Source: Pollutimonas sp. M17 (GTDB taxonomy: Bacteria; Pseudomonadota; Gammaproteobacteria; Burkholderiales; Burkholderiaceae_B). Taken from it: 64,000 bases of DNA. The notes under the pieces are model-generated. The model was not told where the DNA came from. It was given only the letters and a program-made list of their open reading frames with translations, and made no database searches. Shown here piece after piece: positions 19,080 to 27,282 of the stretch (position 1 is its first letter; each line of letters opens with the position of its first letter). A program made the translations under genes and the position numbers. Location: assembly GCF_025836975.1 (NCBI RefSeq), contig NZ_CP107548.1, positions 2,480,001 to 2,544,000 of the forward strand, written 5' to 3'.

Positions 19080-19955
19080 ATGAGTCCAGACGAATACTGC
19101 CAGAACAAGGCCGCCCAGAGCGGCTCCAGCTTCTATTACGCCTTCCTGTTCCTGCCGCCGGAGCGCCGCCGGGCCATCACCGCCCTGTATGCATTTTGCC
19201 GCGAGGTCGACGACATCGTCGACGAGTCCACCGAACCGTCCGTAGCCCGCATGAAGCTGGCCTGGTGGCGCAGCCAGATCGAACAGCTGTACAAGAACGG
19301 ACATGCGGACCATCCCGTCATGCAGGCGCTGGCCCCGCACATAAAGACCTTCGGCCTGGATGCGGACCGCCTGCACGCCATCGTCGAAGGCATGGAGATG
19401 GACCTGGATCAGGCCCGCTATGCGGACTGGGCCGGCCTGCGCAAATACTGCTGGCATGCGGCCGGCGTGGTGGGCGAACTCTCCGCCGCCATTTTCGGCT
19501 ATACCCGGCCCGAAACCCGGGTCTATGCCGAAAAGCTGGGCCTGGCATTCCAGTTGACCAACATCATCCGCGACGTCGGCGACGACGCCCGGCGCGGGCG
19601 CATCTACCTGCCGGTCGAAGACATGCAGCGGTTCAATGTCACGGCGGCTGAAATCATCGAGCGCAAGCATTCCGAGCGCTTCGTCGAGCTCATGCGCTTC
19701 CAGACCGAACGCGCCAGGCAGTGCTACCGCGAGGCCATGCAGGCGCTGCCCGAGGCGGACCGCCGCGCGCAGCGGCCCGGCCTGATGATGGCGGCCATCT
19801 ATAGCGCGCTCCTGCATGAAATCGAACGGGACAATTGGCAGGTGCTGGATCAGCGCATTTCCCTCACGCCCATACGCAAGTTCTGGCTGGCCTGGAAGAC
19901 ATGGGTGGGCGGGGGACGGGGCCTGGTCAGGCGCCTTGGGGCGGACCGGTCCTGA
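19080..19955 (+). CDS. hpnD: Presqualene diphosphate synthase HpnD
   Basis: Condenses two farnesyl diphosphates to presqualene diphosphate. From the ATG at 19080 (MSPDEYCQNKAAQSGSSFYY) it has 291 residues. The aspartate-rich motifs are FCREVDDIVDE and NIIRDVGDDARRGRIYLP. An upstream in-frame start at 18996 would overlap hpnC by 34 bp and adds a non-conserved alanine/proline stretch, so it was not used. It follows hpnC by 50 bp and precedes hpnE by 11 bp. ispA and dxs, elsewhere in this window, would supply the substrate. Confidence 0.93.
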   Translation: MSPDEYCQNKAAQSGSSFYYAFLFLPPERRRAITALYAFCREVDDIVDESTEPSVARMKLAWWRSQIEQLYKNGHADHPVMQALAPHIKTFGLDADRLHAIVEGMEMDLDQARYADWAGLRKYCWHAAGVVGELSAAIFGYTRPETRVYAEKLGLAFQLTNIIRDVGDDARRGRIYLPVEDMQRFNVTAAEIIERKHSERFVELMRFQTERARQCYREAMQALPEADRRAQRPGLMMAAIYSALLHEIERDNWQVLDQRISLTPIRKFWLAWKTWVGGGRGLVRRLGADRS

Positions 19956-19966
19956 AAGGCGCCGCC

Positions 19967-21355
19967 ATGAAGGTCGCCGTCATCGGCGGAGGCTGGGCCG
20001 GCCTGGCCGCCGTCCATCGCCTGAAGCGCCACGGACATGCCGTGACCGTGTTCGAAACCGCCCATACCCTGGGCGGCCGGGCACGCCGCGTCCATTCGCG
20101 CACCTTGGATGCGCCCATCGACAACGGCCAGCACATCCTGCTTGGCGCCTACACCGAAACCCTGGACCTGATGCGGGACCTGGGCCTGGATCCCGACGCC
20201 CTGTTCCATCGCGAAAGGCTGTCTCTGGAGTCCGCGGACGGACGATTCAAGCTGCGGGCGGCGGCCCTGCCCGCCCCCCTGCATCTGCTGGCCGCCATAG
20301 CCGGTGCGCGCGGATTGGGCCCGCGTGAAAAACTAAGGCTGATTGCCATCACATCCAGACTGCAAGGCCGGGGATGGCGGGTGGCGCAGGGCCTGAGCGT
20401 CGCGGAATGGCTGGACCAGGGCGGCCAGTCGCCCCGGGCCATCCGCCGTTTCTGGCAACCGCTGTGCCTGGCTGCGCTGAACACGCCGCTGGAATCGGCC
20501 TGCGCCCAATTGTTCGCGCACGTCCTGCGCGACAGCCTGGGCGGCACGCGCCATGCCTCGGACGTGCTGATTCCCAATGTCGACCTGTCGCGCTTGTGGC
20601 CCGACCGCCTGGAAGCCTGGCTGGCCGAGAATGAGAAGGACGGACCCCGCTCCCGTCTTTACCGGGGCCATGCGGTCAGGAAGCTGGCATGCGAGGGCGC
20701 AGGGGTGAAGGTGGACGATGAGTCCTTCGATGCCGCCGTGGTGGCCGTCAACGCGCCGGCCGCCCATAAGCTGCTGGCCCAGCTTGATCCCACGCCTGAA
20801 GGGGTGCGCTATCTGGATGCGCTGTCGGCCTTCTCCCACATACCCATAGCCACCCTCACCCTGCGGCTGGCCCGGCCCTGGGCGCTGCCGCAAGCCATGC
20901 TGTTGCTGCACGACGACCCGGTCCGGCTGCATTTCGGGCAGTGGCTGTTCAACCGCCGCAGCCTGCGCGGACCCGCGACCAAAGACACGGCGGCCGTGAG
21001 CGATGCAGACGCCCCGCTGCTGCATATCGTGGTCAGCGATGCCGGCGCCCTGGCGGACCAGCCGCGCGAACGCGTCGTGGCGGCGATCGTCGAACAGATA
21101 CGGGAACAGACCCGGCGGTTCGGCTCCATGCCCTCCGTGACCGGCCACAGCCTCATCGTGGAAAAACGCGCAACCTTCGCCGCCGTACCCGACCTTGCGC
21201 GGCCGGGCAACGGCACGCCGTGGCCGCGGCTATGGACGGCCGGAGACTGGACCGATACGGGCTACCCCGCCGTGCTGGAAGGCGCCGTGCGCAGCGGCCG
21301 CAAGGCGGCCGATCTGCTGCACCACGCGCTGCATCGCGATCGCGTCCAGGCTTGA
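19967..21355 (+). CDS. hpnE: Hydroxysqualene dehydroxylase HpnE
   Basis: FAD-dependent amine-oxidase/desaturase-type enzyme that reduces hydroxysqualene to squalene, the hopanoid precursor. The 462-residue protein begins with an FAD Rossmann motif, MKVAVIGGGWAGLAA, and the second-strand acid in VTVFETAHTLGGRAR. It ends with the family FAD motif in WTAGDWTDTGYPAVLEGA. The start at 19967 is 11 bp after hpnD. Together hpnC-D-E is the complete bacterial squalene pathway; no squalene-hopene cyclase (shc/hpnF) follows. The convergent neighbour is crcB. Confidence 0.94.
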   Translation: MKVAVIGGGWAGLAAVHRLKRHGHAVTVFETAHTLGGRARRVHSRTLDAPIDNGQHILLGAYTETLDLMRDLGLDPDALFHRERLSLESADGRFKLRAAALPAPLHLLAAIAGARGLGPREKLRLIAITSRLQGRGWRVAQGLSVAEWLDQGGQSPRAIRRFWQPLCLAALNTPLESACAQLFAHVLRDSLGGTRHASDVLIPNVDLSRLWPDRLEAWLAENEKDGPRSRLYRGHAVRKLACEGAGVKVDDESFDAAVVAVNAPAAHKLLAQLDPTPEGVRYLDALSAFSHIPIATLTLRLARPWALPQAMLLLHDDPVRLHFGQWLFNRRSLRGPATKDTAAVSDADAPLLHIVVSDAGALADQPRERVVAAIVEQIREQTRRFGSMPSVTGHSLIVEKRATFAAVPDLARPGNGTPWPRLWTAGDWTDTGYPAVLEGAVRSGRKAADLLHHALHRDRVQA

Positions 21356-21392
21356 ACGGGCCGCGCCCCAGGACGGCTGCGGCAACAGACGG

Positions 21393-21785
21393 CTACAGCG
21401 CGGGACGCAAGCCGTGCACCGTCGCATAGCCCAGGGCCGTCAGGGCCAGGCTGCCCAGCAGGCTCAGGCCGCTGTACCCCAAAGCGTGCAGGTAGGCGCC
21501 GCGTTCCAGCAAGCCGAAGGTCTCGGCAGAAAAAGTGGAAAAAGTGGTCAGCCCGCCCAGGAAGCCGGTGACCAGCATCAATCGCAGCCACATGGGCACT
21601 TCCGGGTACAGGGACACCACACCCAGCACGGCGCCGATCAGATAGCCGCCGGCCAGATTGGCCGCCAGGGTGCCCCAGGGCAAGGCGGCATGCGCCTGAT
21701 TCAGCCATAAGCCCAGCAGCCAGCGGCTGATGGCGCCCAGGGCGGCGCCCACGCCAATGGCAAGGAAGTGGCTGAATGTCAGCAT
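21393..21785 (-). CDS. crcB: Fluoride channel CrcB/Fluc
   Basis: Small dual-topology membrane protein that exports fluoride. It has 130 residues and four hydrophobic helices. The signature GGLTTFSTFSAE, which lines the pore and binds the central sodium, is present. It is a single copy, as in homodimeric Fluc channels. No fluoride riboswitch is evident in the short region upstream, because the next gene on the same strand ends only 10 bp before it. The gene converges with hpnE across 37 bp. Confidence 0.93.
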   Translation of the reverse strand: MLTFSHFLAIGVGAALGAISRWLLGLWLNQAHAALPWGTLAANLAGGYLIGAVLGVVSLYPEVPMWLRLMLVTGFLGGLTTFSTFSAETFGLLERGAYLHALGYSGLSLLGSLALTALGYATVHGLRPAL

Positions 21786-21795
21786 TTTCTGGCGG

Positions 21796-22095
21796 CTACT
21801 CCTTGAGTCCGAGGACTACCTCGGGGGATTCCAGGGGGAACTGGAGCTTGAGTTTATCGATAATGAGCTGCATCAGCGCCAGGCGGCGCAGGGCGGGCTC
21901 CTCTTGAAGAAAATCCCAGGCCCACTGGGCGGCGGCCGACGCTTCGTCGCGAAGATCGTACACCCCCACGCCGAACCCGTCCTGCCCGAAGGCCTGGTAA
22001 TACGATCTGCCGTTTGCCCTGATGCATACTACGGCGCGGCGGCCATCCGGATGAATTTCGACGACTTCTGTTTCTGCATGATTTTCATTTGGCAT
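21796..22095 (-). CDS. Hypothetical protein, 99 residues
   Basis: Not recognised. From the ATG at 22095 (MPNENHAETEVVEIHPDG) the protein has 99 residues; an AAGGAG ribosome-binding site stands 6 bases before the ATG, which strongly supports this start and the gene's reality. No signal peptide or membrane helix is seen. The middle is glycine/tyrosine-rich (SYYQAFGQDGFGVGVYDLRDE), and the C-terminal third is helical and leucine-rich. It is followed 10 bp later by crcB on the same strand, and thrC ends about 100 bp upstream of it after a GC-rich hairpin (22172-22189). Confidence 0.75.
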   Translation of the reverse strand: MPNENHAETEVVEIHPDGRRAVVCIRANGRSYYQAFGQDGFGVGVYDLRDEASAAAQWAWDFLQEEPALRRLALMQLIIDKLKLQFPLESPEVVLGLKE

Positions 22096-22195
22096 ATCAG
22101 GCTCCTTAGAAGGTCGATCCAGTGTAGCAAAACGAATCCAGGCCATTGCAACCGAACATTGCCGGAATGCGGCGCGGCCGGGGCCGCGCGGATCC

Positions 22196-23605
22196 TTAGG
22201 CCGGAGCGTGTTGCTTGATGTACTCGCGGACCAGATCGACCCTGCACTCCATGACATGGACGCGCTGCGGCAAATCGGCCAGGTCCCGCAAGTGGGCGGG
22301 CACGGGCGCCGGCTCGCCGATGGCTTCCTGTATGGTTTCGCCGAACTTGGCCGGCAAGGCCGTTTCAAGCACCAGCATGGGAACGCCTTCTTCGACGTAG
22401 TCCGCCGCCACCTTGACGCCATCGGCCGTATGCGGATCGATCAGCACGCCTGTGCGCTCGTACAGCGACTTGATGGTCGCCAGCCTGTCGGCATGTGTGC
22501 TGACGCCCGCCACGAAGCCATAACGCGCCTCGAACAGGGGCTTGAGCGAACTGAGGTCGAACTGCCCGGTACGGGCCAGCTCGTCCCAGCAGGCGCGCAC
22601 GCGGCCGCCGTCCTGGTCCAGCAAGTCGAAGACAAAGCGCTCGAAGTTGGAGGCGCGGGATATGTCCATGGACGGGCTGGACGTGGCATGCGTCTGCGCG
22701 GCCGCCCGTGGGCGGTAGATGCCGCTGCGGAAGAATTCTTCCAGCACATTGTTCTCGTTCGTGGCCAGCACCAGACGGCGTACGGGCAAGCCCATCTGGC
22801 GGGCGATATGGCCGGCCAGTATGTTGCCGAAATTGCCCGAGGGCACGGCAAAGGAAACCTGCTGCCCCGGTCCGGACGTGCTGCGCAGCCATCCCCAGAA
22901 GTAGTAGACCACCTGGGCGGCAATGCGCGCCCAGTTGATGGAATTGACCGCGCCCAAGTGGTAATCGGACTTGAACTTCAGGTCGCCTGCAAGCGCCTTG
23001 ACGATGTCCTGGCATTCGTCGAACACGCCCTTGAGCGCAATGTTGTGGATGTTGGCGTCCTGCAGCGAATACATCTGGGCCCGCTGGAATTCGCTCATGC
23101 GGCCATGCGGCGACAGCATGAAGACCGATACGCCGCGCTTGCCGCGCAGGGCGTACTCGGCCGCCGAGCCGGTGTCGCCCGATGTCGCGCCCAGGATATT
23201 CAGGCTGCCTTGGCGTTTGTCCAGCACGTATTCGAACACGTGGCCAAGAAACTGCATGGCCATGTCCTTGAAGGCCAGCGTGGGTCCTTCCGAGAGGCCC
23301 AGCAGGCTGATGCCCCCGTCCAGCGGCTTGAGCGGCACGATGGCTTCGCTGCCGAAGGCAGACGGCGTGTAGGCGGCATGCGTCAGGCGCGACAGGTCGG
23401 CCTTGGGAATATCGTCGATGAACAGTCCAAGAATCTCGGCGGCCAGATCCGCGTAGCCCAGGCTGCGCCACGATTCCAGCGTGTCGGCGCCGATCCGGGG
23501 CAAGTGCTCGGGCAGGGCCAGTCCGCCGTCGGGCGCCAGCCCTTCAAGCAGGATGTCGGAAAAGGATTGCGGCGCCATGCCGCCGCGGGTGGAACGGTAT
23601 TTCAT
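22196..23605 (-). CDS. thrC: Threonine synthase
   Basis: PLP enzyme converting O-phosphohomoserine to threonine, the last step of the pathway. The protein has 469 residues, the length of the proteobacterial long form. MKYRSTRGG is the standard N-terminus. The PLP lysine is in LAFKDMAMQFLG, and the phosphate loop AVPSGNFGNILAG is clear. The ATG at 23605 overlaps the hom stop by 4 bp. A GC-rich 8-bp hairpin (22172-22189) lies just after the stop and may mark transcript end, although no T-run follows. Confidence 0.96.
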   Translation of the reverse strand: MKYRSTRGGMAPQSFSDILLEGLAPDGGLALPEHLPRIGADTLESWRSLGYADLAAEILGLFIDDIPKADLSRLTHAAYTPSAFGSEAIVPLKPLDGGISLLGLSEGPTLAFKDMAMQFLGHVFEYVLDKRQGSLNILGATSGDTGSAAEYALRGKRGVSVFMLSPHGRMSEFQRAQMYSLQDANIHNIALKGVFDECQDIVKALAGDLKFKSDYHLGAVNSINWARIAAQVVYYFWGWLRSTSGPGQQVSFAVPSGNFGNILAGHIARQMGLPVRRLVLATNENNVLEEFFRSGIYRPRAAAQTHATSSPSMDISRASNFERFVFDLLDQDGGRVRACWDELARTGQFDLSSLKPLFEARYGFVAGVSTHADRLATIKSLYERTGVLIDPHTADGVKVAADYVEEGVPMLVLETALPAKFGETIQEAIGEPAPVPAHLRDLADLPQRVHVMECRVDLVREYIKQHAPA

Positions 23606-24906
23606 AACAGGCTCTCTACACGCAGGCGCGTGACATCGGAATGAACGAAGGCAAGCGTGCGTATCCTCAGCAGGGCCGCGTCGATCGAGCCTTCGCGCGC
23701 TTCGTGCGTCAGGAAGATGATGTCGGCCTGCGCATCGCCGCTGGGCTGCTGGAACATCGAGCCGATGGAGATGCCGACCTCGGAAAGTATGCGCGCGATA
23801 TCGGCCAGCACGCCGGGGCGGTCCTGCACGCGCATGCGCAGGTAGTACGAGGAATGGACCTCGGAAATAGGCAATACGGGGGTGTCGTCCATGGCATCGG
23901 GCTGGAAGGCCAGGTGCGGCACGCGATGCTCGGGATCGGCGGCCTGCAGGCGGGTGACGTCCACCAGGTCGGCCACCACGGCCGATGCGGTGGGCAGTTC
24001 GCCGGCGCCCTGGCCGTAATACAGGGTGGGCCCGACCATGTCGCCGCTGACCAGCACCGCATTCATCGCGCCTTCGACATTGGCCAGCAGGCACTCCATG
24101 GGCACCAGGGTGGGATGCACGCGCAACTCGATGCCGTCGGCCCGGCGGCGCGTAATGCCCAGCAGCTTGATGCGATAGCCCAGGCGTTCCGCATGGGCGA
24201 TGTCTTCCTGGGCCAGCGATGAAATCCCTTCGATATGGGCCTTGTCGAACTGCACGGGTATGCCGAAGGCCAGGGACGCCAGCAGCGTCAGCTTGTGCGC
24301 GGCATCGACGCCTTCGATATCGAAGGTGGGATCGGCTTCGGCATAGCCCAGGCGCTGCGCCTCGGCCAGCACGTCGCCGAAAGGCAGGCCGCGCGAACGC
24401 ATTTCCGACAGGATGAAATTGGTCGTGCCGTTGATGATGCCCGCCAGCCACTGTATGCGGTTGGCGGTCAGCCCTTCGCGTATCGCCTTGATGATGGGAA
24501 TGCCCCCCGCCACCGCCGCCTCGAAAGCCACCATGACGCCCTTCTCGTGGGCCGCGGCGAAGATCTCGTTGCCATGCTTGGCCAGCAAGGCCTTGTTGGC
24601 GGTCACCACATGCTTGCCCTGGGCGATGGCTTCCATGATCCATTCACGCGCCAGGGTGTCGCCGCCGATGAGTTCGACCACGATGTCGATATCGGGGTGG
24701 CGGACGACCTCCATGCCGTCGCGCGTCACCAGCATCCGGTCGCCGACCAGGCGCCTGGCCTTGTCCACGTCGCGCACCGCCACGGCCGCCACCTCGATGC
24801 GCCGGCCGGCGCGCCGCGCGATCTCTTGCGCATTGCGCGTCAATACATTCCAGGTGCCGCCGCCGACGACGCCCAGACCCAGCAAACCAACTTTTATGGG
24901 ACTCAT
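23602..24906 (-). CDS. hom: Homoserine dehydrogenase
   Basis: NAD(P)-dependent reduction of aspartate semialdehyde to homoserine, the branch to threonine and methionine. The 434-residue monofunctional enzyme has the Rossmann loop [13 protein letters not shown], the substrate domain ([28 protein letters not shown]) and a C-terminal ACT domain (about 355-434) that usually senses threonine. It overlaps the aminotransferase upstream and thrC downstream, each by an ATGA, so the three genes are translationally coupled. Confidence 0.96.
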   Translation of the reverse strand: MSPIKVGLLGLGVVGGGTWNVLTRNAQEIARRAGRRIEVAAVAVRDVDKARRLVGDRMLVTRDGMEVVRHPDIDIVVELIGGDTLAREWIMEAIAQGKHVVTANKALLAKHGNEIFAAAHEKGVMVAFEAAVAGGIPIIKAIREGLTANRIQWLAGIINGTTNFILSEMRSRGLPFGDVLAEAQRLGYAEADPTFDIEGVDAAHKLTLLASLAFGIPVQFDKAHIEGISSLAQEDIAHAERLGYRIKLLGITRRRADGIELRVHPTLVPMECLLANVEGAMNAVLVSGDMVGPTLYYGQGAGELPTASAVVADLVDVTRLQAADPEHRVPHLAFQPDAMDDTPVLPISEVHSSYYLRMRVQDRPGVLADIARILSEVGISIGSMFQQPSGDAQADIIFLTHEAREGSIDAALLRIRTLAFVHSDVTRLRVESLL

Positions 24907-26120
24907 TTCTCTAGGGTCTCTTTTTTCGCGTTCGCAGGCCCTACTCCGTCCTTGCGGAACATGTCCTTGATGCCGCGCACCGCCTGACGGGTGCGCTGTT
25001 CGTTTTCAATCAGGGCGAAACGCACATAGTCGTCGCCGTACTCGCCGAACCCGATGCCCGGCGACACCGCCACCTTGGCGTCGGCCAGCAACCGCTTGGA
25101 GAACTCCAGCGAACCCAGATGCTGATAGGCCTCGGGGATTTTTGCCCAGATGTACATGGACGCCTTGGGAATGTCGACCATCCAGCCGGCTTCATGCAGT
25201 CCCTTGGCCAGCACGTCGCGGCGGTTGCGGTACTGCTCGACCACCTGCGCGACACATTCCTGCGGGCCTTCGAGCGCCGCGATGGACGCCACCTGTATGG
25301 GCGTGAACGTGCCGTAATCGTGATAGCTCTTTATGCGGGCCAGGGCATTGACCAGTTCCTGGTTGCCCACCATGAAGCCCACCCGCCAGCCCGCCATGTT
25401 GTAGCTTTTGCTCATGGTGAAGAACTCGACCGCGACATCGCGCGCGCCTTCCACCTGCATGATGGACGGGGCCACATAGCCGTCGAAGGTGATGTCGGCG
25501 TAGGCCAGGTCGTGCACCACCAGGATGCCGTGTTCCTTGGCCAGTGCGATGATGCGCTCGAAGAAGCTCAGGTCGACGCACTGGGCCGTGGGATTGCTGG
25601 GAAAGCCGAGGATCATCATCTTGGGCTTGGGTATGCTTTCCCTGACCGCGCGCTCGATTTCCTCGAAGAAATCCAGGCCGGGCGTCATGGGCACGGAGCG
25701 GATGTTCGCCCCGGCGATGACGGCGCCGTAGATATGAATGGGATAGCTGGGGTTGGGCACCAGCACGGTATCGCCCCGATCCAGCGTGGCCAGCATCAGG
25801 TGGGCCAGGCCTTCCTTGGAACCTATGGTGACGATGGCCTCGGAGTCCGGATCGATCTGCACGCCGTAGCGGCGCTCGTACCAGCCCGAGATCGCCCGGC
25901 GCAGCCGCGGTATGCCTTTGGACACCGAGTAGCCGTGCGTGTCGGGCCGGCTGGCGGCCTCGACCAGCTTGTCGACGATGTGCTTGGGAGTGGGCCCGTC
26001 GGGATTCCCCATGGACATATCGATGATGTCTTCGCCCCGCCGTCGCGCCGCCATTTTCAATTCGCCGGTAATGTTGAAAACGTATGGCGGTAAACGCTCT
26101 ATGCGCGGAAAATTCGTCAT
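24903..26120 (-). CDS. alaC: Pyridoxal-phosphate aminotransferase, AlaC type (probable glutamate-pyruvate transaminase)
   Basis: Class I/II fold-type-I aminotransferase, 405 residues from the ATG at 26120 ([16 protein letters not shown]). It shows the conserved [12 protein letters not shown] near the N-terminus, the GFPSNPTAQ substrate loop, and the PLP lysine in [12 protein letters not shown]. Upstream position with hom-thrC is a conserved betaproteobacterial and pseudomonad arrangement for the AlaC branch that makes alanine from pyruvate. Aspartate-type specificity cannot be excluded from sequence. The open frame extends further upstream without similarity. Confidence 0.9.
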   Translation of the reverse strand: MTNFPRIERLPPYVFNITGELKMAARRRGEDIIDMSMGNPDGPTPKHIVDKLVEAASRPDTHGYSVSKGIPRLRRAISGWYERRYGVQIDPDSEAIVTIGSKEGLAHLMLATLDRGDTVLVPNPSYPIHIYGAVIAGANIRSVPMTPGLDFFEEIERAVRESIPKPKMMILGFPSNPTAQCVDLSFFERIIALAKEHGILVVHDLAYADITFDGYVAPSIMQVEGARDVAVEFFTMSKSYNMAGWRVGFMVGNQELVNALARIKSYHDYGTFTPIQVASIAALEGPQECVAQVVEQYRNRRDVLAKGLHEAGWMVDIPKASMYIWAKIPEAYQHLGSLEFSKRLLADAKVAVSPGIGFGEYGDDYVRFALIENEQRTRQAVRGIKDMFRKDGVGPANAKKETLEK

Positions 26121-26307
26121 GATTATCCTTGGGTCACGAAGGGGGAGCTTTGTATCGATGGGTGCGGTGCAGCAAAAGCAGTAATCTAGCCCAAGCCGGC
26201 GCTTGCGGCAAATAACATGCAAGTTTAATCCATCCAAAAAAAACCGGATGCCGCGTGATCGGAAACTTTGCTTTGCGCTATGATCGACCTGACCCATGGA
26301 GTTATTT

Positions 26308-26757
26308 GTGCAATTACAAAGCGAATCCAATCCGGCGCTCAATACGGTCACTGCGTACGGGCCCGACTACATCGAGATCAACGAGGTGCCGTACGGGCAC
26401 GCCGTCTACTTCGCCCCCGAGGGCGAAATACACCAATGGATGGTCGAAACCATCGGCGACATCGACACCGGCGCACTGCGCCAGGTGGCCGGCCTGGAGG
26501 ACAGCAAACCCGACCCCATGGCCTTTCTGGATGGCGGCGCGAACGCGTCCAGGCCCGCCGATGCGCCGGAGGTGCTGCTGGTGGGCACCGGCCTGAAACA
26601 GCACCTGCTGGCATCCCACGTTACACAGCCCTTGCTGCGGCTGGGCGTGGGCATAGAAGCCATGAGCACGGAAGCGGCCGCCCGCACTTACAACATCCTG
26701 ATGTCCGAAGGGCGGCGCGTCGTCGTCGCCCTGCTGCCCAACAAGGAGATCGCATGA
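26308..26757 (+). CDS. Mth938-domain protein (DUF498)
   Basis: Small cytoplasmic protein of the Mth938/NDUFAF3-like fold, of unknown biochemical function. I prefer the GTG at 26308 (149 residues, beginning [18 protein letters not shown], initiator read as Met). GGAG stands 6 bases before this GTG, and similarity starts there. The ATG at 26296 would use that GGAG as coding sequence. A TATGAT at 26279-26284 is a likely -10. The fold is recognised from [10 protein letters not shown] and [17 protein letters not shown]. It overlaps bcp by 4 bp (ATGA), so the two are coupled. Confidence 0.82.
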   Translation: MQLQSESNPALNTVTAYGPDYIEINEVPYGHAVYFAPEGEIHQWMVETIGDIDTGALRQVAGLEDSKPDPMAFLDGGANASRPADAPEVLLVGTGLKQHLLASHVTQPLLRLGVGIEAMSTEAAARTYNILMSEGRRVVVALLPNKEIA

Positions 26758-27221
26758 GCCAGATAGCCGCCGGCAAGCCGGTTCCGGAATTCACCGCCCA
26801 TAGCACGCAGGGCCAGGTCAGCCTGGACGGCTTGCGCGGGCACCGCGCCGTGCTGTACTTCTACCCCAAGGACAGCACGCCGGGCTGCACCACCGAAGCC
26901 CAGGACTTCCGCGACGCCTACCAGGAGTTCGTCGACGCCGGCTGCCAGGTCATCGGCGTTTCGCGCGATTCGCTCAAGTCGCATGCCAATTTCAGCGAAA
27001 AGCAGAACCTGCCCTTTCCCCTGATTTCCGATGCCGACGAAACGCTGTGCCAGCTTTTCGGGGTCATCAAAATGAAAAACATGTACGGTAAACAGGTACG
27101 CGGAATCGAGCGCAGCACCTTTTTGATCGGCGCCGACGGCACGCTGCTGCGCGAATGGCGCGGCCTGCGCGTTCCGGGCCATGTCGACGAGGTCTTGCAG
27201 GCAGTGCGCGACGGCGCCTAG
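26754..27221 (+). CDS. bcp: Peroxiredoxin, BCP/PrxQ family, lacking the usual resolving cysteine
   Basis: Thiol peroxidase reducing H2O2 and organic peroxides. The 155 residues hold the peroxidatic motif STPGCTTEAQDFRD with Cys45. In E. coli Bcp the resolving cysteine follows five residues later (Cys50); here that place is Gln50. The alternative PrxQ position in the following helix (HANFSEKQ) is Ser. Two other cysteines remain (in DAGCQVIG and ETLCQLFG). It may therefore work as a 1-Cys enzyme or use an atypical partner. Ribosome-binding site AAGGAG is inside the preceding gene, overlapping it. Confidence 0.92.
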   Translation: MSQIAAGKPVPEFTAHSTQGQVSLDGLRGHRAVLYFYPKDSTPGCTTEAQDFRDAYQEFVDAGCQVIGVSRDSLKSHANFSEKQNLPFPLISDADETLCQLFGVIKMKNMYGKQVRGIERSTFLIGADGTLLREWRGLRVPGHVDEVLQAVRDGA

Positions 27222-27282
27222 AGCGGCCGCGCGCCGCCATTCCGCCACGCCCTTATTTCAGAATCGCAGGAGCACACAGTTT

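Noticed and set aside
21393-21795. Fluoride riboswitch upstream of crcB
   Set aside because: Only 10 bp separate crcB from the preceding gene on the same strand, too short for the aptamer; no match seen in the upstream coding sequence.
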